Shown here piece after piece: positions 1 to 5,659 of a stretch of 5,659 nucleotides of DNA. The stretch is from contig CAJKOJ010000093.1 of NCBI GenBank assembly GCA_905201505.1, forward strand, positions 1 to 5,659, written 5' to 3'. The translations under genes were made by a program, and so were the position numbers. The notes under the pieces were generated by a model. It ran no database searches. It worked only from the letters and a program-made list of their open reading frames with translations, and was not told where the DNA came from. Position 1 is the first letter of the stretch. Every line of letters starts with the position of its first letter. The DNA is from an uncultured Eubacteriales bacterium (GTDB taxonomy: Bacteria; Bacillota; Clostridia; Lachnospirales; CAG-274).

Positions 1-50
1 TATTTATAACTTATATCTTAAATATGTATTATATGAATTTTTATATATAC

Positions 51-74
51 TATACATCCGTATATCAATGTATA
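51..74. repeat. Short inverted repeat after the stalk-domain gene
   Basis: TATACAT (51-57) and ATGTATA (68-74) form a 7-bp, nearly pure A-T stem with a 10-nt loop, about 25 nt past the stop of the stalk gene. No clear T-tract follows, so it is at best a weak terminator. The rest of 1-98 holds nothing I can name. Confidence 0.3.
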
Positions 75-98
75 CAATAATTTAATTTTATTGCAATA

Positions 99-1355
99 CT
101 ACTGTACTATTACATAACCAACATTAATTGCCCTGTATATTAATAACATTTCCTCACTGGTATAAAGTGTAATATCATACTGCTTCATATTATTTACACT
201 TCTGTCAAGTTCTTCAAAACTTTCCATAGTTGTTAAAGCACTTAAATCCTGTGCCATATATCCGGCAATCATTTTAATATTACCCTGCTTTTTACTAATA
301 GCAGCTAAATCTGCAGCACTTGAAGTCATGTAATATGAGCTGTAATATTCTTCCTTAATTTTTTCCATATCCCTGCCATTAATAATTACATTTAGCACCA
401 GATAATTATTAAATGTACAAAATCCATTATAAATTAATTCAATATACTTGTTATCCTCAGGAGAAACAGCAATTTTATCCCAATCCTTTTTCATTTTTTC
501 AATATCACTTGATTTATTGCTTCCTTTATACCTTTCTACAGCAGAGTTTATATCCATACTAATTCTGTTTTTCAATTTTATGTTTACATTTGCTATATCC
601 ATATCTATATCGGATTTATATTCATCTGTACATTTAGCAAACAACTTGCCGTTTTTATAAATATCACAATTAACAATATAAATATGTGCACCCTTGCCTA
701 AATTAATAATAGATGAACTATTAATTAAAAATATTCCGTCTTTTGAATTTATTCCATCCCCTGTTAAATTAATATATGCAAATTTACGCCCCTCAGTTAT
801 TCTAAATTCATATTCGCCTGCTGTTATATCTTTGCCTACTTTAAAGCCGCTGTTAAAACCTATTAATTTTGCTTCTTCAGTAACTAATTCAGTCACAGTT
901 TCAGTTATACTCTCTGTTGTTGTTTCAGTAACTGAGATAACCGGTGTTGTAATTGAAACTTCTCTTTTTTCACTATCCCACTTAACATCACAGCCAAAAC
1001 TTTCACTTACCGCTCTTATCGGTACCATTGTTCTGCCGTCAATAATCATAGGTGCAACATCAAGTCCCATTTCTTCACTATTTATCATATAGCTTTTTTC
1101 GTCAATTTTCATATTAATTTCAATATCAGCTTTTCTTGCTGTTATCATCTTTTCTTCCCCATTCCAGTTCACCTCTGCACCAAGTGCCTCAAATATAGCC
1201 CTCAAAGGTACAAGAGTTCTCCCATTAACAATTTGTGCCGGGGCATCTGTCTCAACAGTATTACCATCTATAGTAATACTTACCTCATCTGCACCATAAC
1301 AAATACACGTGAAAAGCATTGTAAATACAGCAGCCAAAAAAACCTTTTGTTTCAT
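99..1355 (-). CDS. Secreted copper-amine-oxidase-N-like (stalk) domain protein
   Basis: A 418-residue exported protein of unknown precise role. The N-terminus MKQKVFLAAVFTMLFTCICYGA is a signal peptide (positive n-region, hydrophobic core, cleavage near residues 20-22; LFTC is a poor lipobox). Residues about 24-137 are a Cu_amine_oxidN1-type stalk domain, shown by two half-repeats with the family signature: NGRTLVPLRAIFEALGAEVNW (from residue 44) and DGRTMVPIRAVSESFGCDVKW (from 106). A Thr/Glu/Val-rich linker (about 141-161) leads to a segment with the pattern FKVGKDITAGEY (from 171), common in beta-rich extracytoplasmic Firmicute proteins, and then a C-terminal helical part I cannot assign. 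Despite the domain name, these domains carry no amine oxidase chemistry and are thought to bind cell-wall or polymer ligands. No sortase motif or membrane anchor is visible. The start at 1355 is preferred over ATG 1445 because it follows GAGGAGG by 8 nt and opens directly with the signal peptide. It has its own promoter and shows no link to the CRISPR unit. Confidence 0.85.
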   Translation of the reverse strand: MKQKVFLAAVFTMLFTCICYGADEVSITIDGNTVETDAPAQIVNGRTLVPLRAIFEALGAEVNWNGEEKMITARKADIEINMKIDEKSYMINSEEMGLDVAPMIIDGRTMVPIRAVSESFGCDVKWDSEKREVSITTPVISVTETTTESITETVTELVTEEAKLIGFNSGFKVGKDITAGEYEFRITEGRKFAYINLTGDGINSKDGIFLINSSSIINLGKGAHIYIVNCDIYKNGKLFAKCTDEYKSDIDMDIANVNIKLKNRISMDINSAVERYKGSNKSSDIEKMKKDWDKIAVSPEDNKYIELIYNGFCTFNNYLVLNVIINGRDMEKIKEEYYSSYYMTSSAADLAAISKKQGNIKMIAGYMAQDLSALTTMESFEELDRSVNNMKQYDITLYTSEEMLLIYRAINVGYVIVQ

Positions 1356-1363
1356 TAAAATTA

Positions 1364-1370
1364 CCTCCTC
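1364..1370 (-). promoter_or_regulatory. Ribosome binding site of the stalk-domain gene
   Basis: GAGGAGG lies 8 nt before ATG 1355. It decides the start: the in-frame ATG at 1445 is only about 10 nt from the likely transcription start and has no such site. Confidence 0.85.
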
Positions 1371-1461
1371 TTCATTCCTCAAATTTACATTATCAAAGAC
1401 ATTACATAACCTGTATACATTTTTAAGATGCCCTTTAATAATCATATCTGTACTTATATTT

Positions 1462-1490
1462 AGTATACAACATATTTACATTATTATCAA
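1462..1490 (-). promoter_or_regulatory. Sigma-A type promoter of the stalk-domain gene
   Basis: Read on the minus strand, TTGATA (1485-1490) and TATACT (1462-1467) are separated by exactly 17 nt. Transcription would begin near 1455, giving a leader of about 100 nt before ATG 1355. Five of six bases match the consensus in each box. The AT-rich background raises the chance of false promoters, but the position and spacing here are ideal. Confidence 0.65.
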
Positions 1491-1511
1491 GACATTTATT
1501 TATGGTATATA

Positions 1512-1538
1512 AGTATACTATGTTTACTATTATATTAA
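1512..1538 (-). repeat. Degenerate second copy of the promoter segment
   Basis: This segment repeats 1462-1490 with a few changes and 2 nt fewer: on the plus strand both begin AGTATAC, then AT.TTTAC, then TATTAT or TATATT and AA, and the copies are offset by 50 bp. On the minus strand it keeps TATACT (1512-1517), but the upstream box is TTAATA at a 15-nt spacing, so it should be a weaker promoter, or a second operator copy for a regulator that binds both. Confidence 0.45.
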
Positions 1539-1820
1539 CCTACTTAAACTGAATACTCTGCAGAAAATGTGATGACAAATATATCATTCTTCTAAGTCAC
1601 GGCAGCAAAAAATTGACAACTTTATCCACATATTTTAAATATTCTAAAGAAATTTACAGAATTAAATATAACTTGCTAAAAATACATTACTTATCTGCTA
1701 TGAATATAACCCATAAATGGACAGGTGTATGCAGTATATAGGTTAAATAGGGGTACAACTTAAAATTTTCATTAAAGACATATTTAGTCCATCTTAAATT
1801 AATTTATTAACAATAAAAAA
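1539..1820. other. Intergenic stretch without a supported gene
   Basis: Between the upstream promoter copy and the CRISPR-unit terminator I see no credible reading frame, tRNA or riboswitch. The longest thing that starts with ATG is a 13-codon frame near 1699 without a ribosome binding site. A plus-strand TTGACA at 1613 has only a weak -10 candidate (TAAATA at 1636), and there is no gene behind it. Confidence 0.5.
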
Positions 1821-1821
1821 T

Positions 1822-1868
1822 TAATATAATAAAAGCAGGCAGTGCCTTTTGTAAAAGCATTACCTGCT
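1822..1868 (-). terminator. Intrinsic terminator of the type III CRISPR unit
   Basis: On the minus strand AGCAGG (1863-1868) pairs with CCTGCT (1834-1839). The inner arms TAATGCTTTT and AAAGGCACTG continue the stem with one mismatch and G-T pairs to a loop of about 3 nt, and TTTTATTATATT follows at once. The T-tract is only on the minus-strand exit side, so it ends transcription coming from the small CRISPR gene, about 125 nt after its stop. Confidence 0.75.
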
Positions 1869-1993
1869 ATATATCAGTTTGCTGTATTTACACAAAAATG
1901 AACCAAAATTGCAGCACCCTTTATCTCCCTCATATCTTTCAAATTCATAACAAAGAGCTAATTTACAAATAAAATCATACTTTGATTTTAACT

Positions 1994-2356
1994 TTACTCA
2001 ATTATTCTTGTTTCAATATCTATCTTTGTATATTCAAGCCAATACTTAAGTTCAAAAGCATATTCCTTTTCCCTATCACCTGTCGTAGGATTTATTATAT
2101 ATTTTCCTGTCTCAATTCTTTCAGCTACAGGTGTAATAATTCTGCTTTTGCCTTTTACTGCCCTATACAATTCAGCAAGCATATTTGTAGGAAATACAAC
2201 TGCATATATATCAATATCCTTGTATGTATTTACAAGAGTTTCAATATTTTCTACAGTTCTGTCATACTGAATAATTTCAATATCACCAAAAGCTTTTTTT
2301 AATGAACTTATTTGTCTGTCAGTCATGCAATGTCTGGATACCCATAGTAAATTCAT
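1994..2356 (-). CDS. Small type III CRISPR-associated protein, candidate ring nuclease (Csx15/Csx16/Csx20-like)
   Basis: A 120-residue protein that I do not recognise with certainty. It starts with a short hydrophobic strand and a charged loop (LLWVSRH, residues 3-9), then MTDRQ and a helix, a second strand (IEIIQY), a helix, a third strand IYAVVFPTN (50-58) followed by MLAELYRAV, a strand SRIITPVAER (71-80), and an acidic/aromatic C-terminal helix (EYAFELKYWLEY). This alternating strand-helix order fits a single Rossmann/CARF-like domain. From memory, SRH after strand 1 and P-x-N-hydrophobic-A-E after strand 3 resemble the small Csx16 family, and T-x-x-Q after the first strand resembles Csx15/Csx20; some of these families are ring nucleases that degrade cyclic oligoadenylate. 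No signal peptide or membrane segment is present. Its ATG overlaps the CARF-HEPN stop (ATGA), which implies coupled translation and balanced amounts. The function as off-switch is inference; an RNA-binding or structural partner role is possible. Confidence 0.72.
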   Translation of the reverse strand: MNLLWVSRHCMTDRQISSLKKAFGDIEIIQYDRTVENIETLVNTYKDIDIYAVVFPTNMLAELYRAVKGKSRIITPVAERIETGKYIINPTTGDREKEYAFELKYWLEYTKIDIETRIIE

Positions 2357-4173
2357 TTGTTTTTATTCTCCTTTAATTCCCTCAATCGACTTAAAGCCCT
2401 TCCTAAGTCCTTCTTTATATTACCAGGTGTCCTGTTTTGCACAGAAACATAACCTAGATTAATATACTTTTCCTTATTATCATCATTGAAATTTTCATTT
2501 ACCGAAGCGTGATTTATACAATTTCGCATAGCTTTAGCAAAAATATAATCATAAAATACTTCTTTTATTTTACATACACTATCGTCTCTACATTTAATTA
2601 CATTATCCTCTTTTATTCGTTTATCACAACAGCATGCCTCATTAATCTTTATTTTTCCATTTTCAATCCAATATTTAATATTATCCGCTGTAAGTGATTT
2701 TTTAAGAACAATATCTTTAACTTTGTCATTTAAACCCAAAATAGCTCGTAAAATATGTTCCTTATTTATAATATAATTCATTACGTGCAATAAAGAGTTC
2801 GCATTAATTTCTCGAATATAATTATGCATAGAAGTATTATTACTATATTTATTTAACAGCATATCTTTCTTAAATTTTTTATAATTATAAGAATTACCAT
2901 TAAACTCACAGCATAAATTGTTGCCAACATAGAAAAAATCTTTAAACCTTTCAAAATATTTTTTTAAAACATCATTATTAGGTATATGTGGTCCTAATAT
3001 TTCATTTACAACATCAGTATAGTTTTCTTTGATTTTACCATACTCACCTTTAAACTGTTCTATAATATCTGCATCTTCATCCTGTAAATCTAATAACTCT
3101 TTATAAAACCATTCAGCAGCTTTTACAGAATCTAATGACTTATCATAAATAATTATTTCATTATAAATAAGATATTTAGGAACTCTTTCAACATAAATTG
3201 TTAGTGCCTGTTGAATAAGATCATTATCTACACACCATTGCAAAACATTCAAAATGTCATTTTCACGGTCCCTAATGTCTGTACCAATAAATTTGCTCTT
3301 TATTATATCTAACATTTGTTTAAATATAACTAACTTGTTGTTTACGTTTAAACAATCATCATCTTTTAAACTATTAACTATGGTTTCTATTTTATTATAG
3401 TATTCATCAAGTTTATCAACCTTACAAATTAATATATCATCTGAAAATTTATTCATTTCTCTTAAAAGTTCTTTTACTTGTTTGACATTTTCAACCTCAA
3501 AAACTTTTTCTAATATTGTTGATCTGCCGGTAGTAACAAACTGATTTACACCATCTAATACTTCAAGTAAATCATAAGTATCAACAATCTTTATTGCACC
3601 CACCCCAGACTGAAAGTTCATATTACAATATAATGGCATTTTTACCGTTACACCTTTATAATTTAGAAACTTTACCAAAAGCTGAAGACTGTTTCCATAA
3701 TTTCTTTTGCCTCCTGTTGTATCAAGATAAACTACATCGCCTTCTTCTAAATTCTTTGCAATTTCATCAAGGCTGCTTGTTATACCATCACTGCCATAAT
3801 CAACAGCAATAAACTCTAATTTGTCATTACCGGCAAAATCTTGGATTATATTTTTGTAATATTCTTCTGTAGTAATGCCATTTTCAGTTTCCTCATTGAT
3901 TGTCCAGAATGTTTTGTCCCCTTTTTCAATAATACGTTTATTTACACGCACTTCTTTTGATGCCAAATAAACTATTTTATCAAGATGTTCATCTCTATTC
4001 CTTAACCATTCTATGTAAAACTTTGTTGCTGCTTCATTTGTCTGAATAGCCTCAATAGTATACTCTTTTTCCCCTTCATCTTTATATTCATACTTATATG
4101 ATTTCAGTTGCTCACCTTCTTTATTTTTTTTATTACCATTAATAAGGCTCAAATTTGTAATCATTACATTCAT
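2353..4173 (-). CDS. CARF-HEPN CRISPR ancillary ribonuclease (Csx1/Csm6-like)
   Basis: A 606-residue protein, predicted to be a cytoplasmic, cyclic-oligoadenylate-activated RNase of type III CRISPR immunity. The N-terminal third looks like a CARF sensor: a hydrophobic first strand (NVMITNLSLIN, residues 2-12), then VVYLDTTGGKRN, whose DTTGGKRN (151-158) matches the conserved D-x-T-G/H-G-x-R ligand-site motif of Csx1/TM1812-type CARF domains. A long helical middle follows. The C-terminus carries AKAMRNCINHAS, in which R550-N-x3-H555 is the Rx4H catalytic motif of HEPN RNases. Five cysteines (514-516, 528, 534) sit just before it. I chose ATG 4173 because AGGGTG (4180-4185) lies 6 nt upstream; a GTG at 4182 would add three residues and an ATG at 4164 would remove three. 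It follows the RAMP gene closely and overlaps the next gene by 4 nt, so the three form one operon. The CARF-HEPN reading is firm; whether it is named Csx1, Csm6 or TM1812-family is not settled, nor is the activator ring size (cA4 or cA6). Confidence 0.88.
   Translation of the reverse strand: MNVMITNLSLINGNKKNKEGEQLKSYKYEYKDEGEKEYTIEAIQTNEAATKFYIEWLRNRDEHLDKIVYLASKEVRVNKRIIEKGDKTFWTINEETENGITTEEYYKNIIQDFAGNDKLEFIAVDYGSDGITSSLDEIAKNLEEGDVVYLDTTGGKRNYGNSLQLLVKFLNYKGVTVKMPLYCNMNFQSGVGAIKIVDTYDLLEVLDGVNQFVTTGRSTILEKVFEVENVKQVKELLREMNKFSDDILICKVDKLDEYYNKIETIVNSLKDDDCLNVNNKLVIFKQMLDIIKSKFIGTDIRDRENDILNVLQWCVDNDLIQQALTIYVERVPKYLIYNEIIIYDKSLDSVKAAEWFYKELLDLQDEDADIIEQFKGEYGKIKENYTDVVNEILGPHIPNNDVLKKYFERFKDFFYVGNNLCCEFNGNSYNYKKFKKDMLLNKYSNNTSMHNYIREINANSLLHVMNYIINKEHILRAILGLNDKVKDIVLKKSLTADNIKYWIENGKIKINEACCCDKRIKEDNVIKCRDDSVCKIKEVFYDYIFAKAMRNCINHASVNENFNDDNKEKYINLGYVSVQNRTPGNIKKDLGRALSRLRELKENKNK
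2368..2373 (-). promoter_or_regulatory. Ribosome binding site of the small CRISPR gene, inside the CARF-HEPN coding end
   Basis: AAGGAG lies 11 nt before ATG 2356, within the Leu-Lys-Glu codons at the end of the CARF-HEPN gene. The spacing is a little long, so together with the ATGA overlap it points to re-initiation by terminating ribosomes. Confidence 0.6.
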
Positions 4174-4179
4174 AATATT

Positions 4180-4185
4180 CACCCT
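4180..4185 (-). promoter_or_regulatory. Ribosome binding site that sets the CARF-HEPN start
   Basis: AGGGTG ends 6 nt before ATG 4173. The GTG at 4182 is part of this site, which argues against using it as the initiation codon. Confidence 0.55.
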
Positions 4186-4187
4186 AA

Positions 4188-5659
4188 TCAGTCATCAAAT
4201 TTTATTCCATCTAACGAATTTGCCAACTGGTTGTTCTTAAATCCGTTATTATACTTATTATTTTTATTGCCTGAATTTTTGCCTTTTTTATTGCCATCTT
4301 TTGCATATCTATTTTTATTGTTATCACCATTTGACTTTTTCCCCTCATTATCGACAGCGCATACATCGTTAATTTTTTCTACGACTTCTTCAGCATAAGG
4401 CAAATATTCATTTCTGCTTTGATATTCTTTTTTATCAATATCCATATATCTGATATATTTAGCTTCATTTTTATTAAATACAGTTTTCTTCATAAGCATA
4501 AAGTTTTTAATACTTTCTATATCATCAACACTTTTACTATTTAAAAATTCCTTGGATATTTTATCTTTATACTTACAAATGTACTCATCAACAGATTTGT
4601 CTGACTGACTATATATACCATTAAAAGAAATATCATCAGGATTATAAAGCTTAGTATAATCATACAAAGAGACAACTATATCATCAATCTTTATTCTGCC
4701 ATAACCGTAAGCCTTCCCCATACCAATATTATGATAACAATTGTCATTAAGCCTTAAACACCAAAGCAAAAGTCCAAGCTCATCTTCATTTAAATTTTTG
4801 AACTTTATTCTGCCTTTAAATACAGTATTTTTACCAAAAGGATTTAAAGTAATTTTCATATTGTCATTAATTTTTCTGTCACTTTCATAATTTACGTTTT
4901 CGTCTCTTAACCAATATTGTTTAACACCTCTGATTTCAGCAGTTCTATTATCTACATTATTAATTTTTCCATTATAATCACCATTATAATCAACACCATT
5001 GAGATAATCAAAATAGCTGCTTGCTTTTGGTCCTGCTGCCGGAATATCAGCACAATTACCATCTTCAATTTTAACTATTTCAGCATCTTCAAAATACAAT
5101 CTGGATTTATATGCATTTTCTTTTGAAATAAATCCAAACATAGCCTTTTTATAATCAATAACCATGTGTTTATGATTTGATGGAATAAATTCATGAACAG
5201 ACTTTTCATAAAACAATCTTATATTAGGTGTAAATCCAAAACCTCCTATATATTTTACATTATTATTTAAGTGTAAAATAAAAAACACGGGTTTTTCTTC
5301 ACCTTCTTCAGGAAGATCATAAAAATCTTTAAAGCTCTTACCAAGCTGCTTTTCTTTTGTTCTAAAATCATCTTTAAATGCATTAACATAATCATTTTCA
5401 ATTTCATAACAATTACTATCTGATGTTTCCGGAATTAAATAAAAATTCTTTTTCTCACTATATCGTTTGCCACAATTATCTTTAAATATTAATCTGCCTG
5501 AAGATAAAACGTATCCTTTTAATCTGTCTTTACTCTTATCGTTTCTTTCATAAATTCCATTTACAACACCATTTTTTACAGTAAAATCCACCTTACAATA
5601 ATATGGTTTATATGAATTATTTATATTATAATTTTTGTAATGCCTTCTTCCATTTCCAT
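4188..5659 (-). CDS. Type III CRISPR-associated RAMP (Cas7-like) protein, TIGR03986-like, 5' end cut by window edge
   Basis: This is probably an RNA-binding subunit, or subunit-like accessory protein, of a type III CRISPR effector. The frame stays open to the window edge, so the first visible codon is internal; the in-frame GTG at 5591 is not a credible start. About 489 residues are visible. Counting from the edge, they show GFGFTPNIR (139-147), IPSNH (158-162), a PK-containing segment (210-219), IRGVKQYW (242-249), ELGLLLW (293-299) and the RAMP glycine-rich loop HNIGMGKAYGYGRIKI (309-324). From memory, this order (phenylalanine/arginine patch, IP..H, RG.K.YW, ELG.LL, then GxGK..G.G) fits TIGR03986-type RAMP proteins. 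The last 50 residues are a disordered Asn/Lys/Gly-rich tail ending in LANSLDGIKFDD. The stop lies about 14 nt before the Csx1-like start, so the two are co-transcribed. The promoter is outside the window. I am sure of the RAMP class and fairly sure of the family; the CRISPR subtype cannot be set from this fragment. Confidence 0.82.
   Translation of the reverse strand, partial: GNGRRHYKNYNINNSYKPYYCKVDFTVKNGVVNGIYERNDKSKDRLKGYVLSSGRLIFKDNCGKRYSEKKNFYLIPETSDSNCYEIENDYVNAFKDDFRTKEKQLGKSFKDFYDLPEEGEEKPVFFILHLNNNVKYIGGFGFTPNIRLFYEKSVHEFIPSNHKHMVIDYKKAMFGFISKENAYKSRLYFEDAEIVKIEDGNCADIPAAGPKASSYFDYLNGVDYNGDYNGKINNVDNRTAEIRGVKQYWLRDENVNYESDRKINDNMKITLNPFGKNTVFKGRIKFKNLNEDELGLLLWCLRLNDNCYHNIGMGKAYGYGRIKIDDIVVSLYDYTKLYNPDDISFNGIYSQSDKSVDEYICKYKDKISKEFLNSKSVDDIESIKNFMLMKKTVFNKNEAKYIRYMDIDKKEYQSRNEYLPYAEEVVEKINDVCAVDNEGKKSNGDNNKNRYAKDGNKKGKNSGNKNNKYNNGFKNNQLANSLDGIKFDD
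4971..4994 (-). repeat. 12-bp tandem duplication inside the RAMP gene
   Basis: Two adjacent 12-bp units (ATTATAATCACC and ATTATAATCAAC on the plus strand) encode DYNG twice in a row. The length is a multiple of three, so the frame is kept. It lies in a loop-like region between the PK-containing segment and the IRGVKQYW motif. Confidence 0.7.

Noticed and set aside
75..93. Hairpin CAATAA...TTATTG five nt after the stalk gene stop as a terminator
   Set aside because: The stem is 6 bp and almost all A-T, and no T-tract follows on the minus strand.
694..1092. A 132-codon plus-strand open frame
   Set aside because: It lies wholly antisense to the stalk-domain gene, has no ribosome binding site and is rich in Ser, Ile and Leu as expected of a mirror frame.
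1310..1355. Lipoprotein signal in the stalk-domain protein (LFTC)
   Set aside because: The residue before the cysteine is Thr and a second cysteine follows soon after; an ordinary signal peptidase I site fits better.
1622..1630. A perfect DnaA-box sequence, TTATCCACA
   Set aside because: It stands alone, with no second box, AT-unwinding cluster or dnaA/dnaN gene nearby; one chance match in AT-rich DNA is plausible.
1446..1993. Search for a CRISPR repeat-spacer array in the long gap
   Set aside because: No repeat of 25-40 nt recurs at regular spacing; the only repeated segment is the promoter copy pair.
4108..4398. A 96-codon plus-strand open frame rich in Phe and Leu
   Set aside because: It is antisense to the Asn/Lys-rich tail of the RAMP gene and the start of the CARF-HEPN gene; poly-Lys/Asn codons read backwards give Phe/Leu runs.
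5589..5591. GTG as the start codon of the RAMP gene
   Set aside because: The frame stays open upstream to the window edge, there is no ribosome binding site, and the family's N-terminal half would be missing.

Overview
The window is very AT-rich and uses many ATA, AAA and AAT codons with strong AGGAGG-type ribosome binding sites. This suggests a low-GC Firmicute, most likely a member of the Clostridia (Lachnospiraceae or Eubacteriales). Every gene I can support lies on the minus strand, so transcription runs from high to low coordinates.

The right-hand two thirds (about 1820-5659) is the distal end of a type III CRISPR-Cas operon. In transcription order it holds three genes. The first is the C-terminal part of a large RAMP (Cas7-like) protein resembling the TIGR03986 family, cut by the window edge. 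The second is a CARF-HEPN protein of the Csx1/Csm6 kind, with a DTTGGKRN motif in the sensor half and a canonical RNCINH ribonuclease motif near its C-terminus. The third is a 120-residue protein with an SRH motif and a single Rossmann/CARF-like layout, which I do not recognise with certainty. The RAMP stop and the Csx1-like start are about 14 nt apart, and the Csx1-like stop and the small gene's start overlap by 4 nt (ATGA). A strong hairpin plus T-tract about 125 nt after the last stop ends the unit. No CRISPR array, cas10, cas1 or cas2 is inside the window; cas10 would be expected beyond position 5659.

The working model is as follows. A Cas10-containing effector outside the window makes cyclic oligoadenylate on target recognition, and this activates the CARF-HEPN ribonuclease. 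The translationally coupled small protein is a candidate ring nuclease or modulator that switches the signal off. The last step is inference from gene order and weak motif resemblance, and it is the most interesting point of the window.

The left part (99-1355) is an unrelated, separately transcribed gene for a secreted protein. It has a signal peptide, a copper-amine-oxidase-N-like stalk domain, a Thr/Glu-rich linker and a C-terminal part of unknown role. Its promoter (TTGATA-17-TATACT) is clear, and a degenerate second copy lies 50 bp upstream. The 638-bp gap between the two coding units (1356-1993) holds these promoter copies, the CRISPR-unit terminator and two doubtful tiny reading frames.
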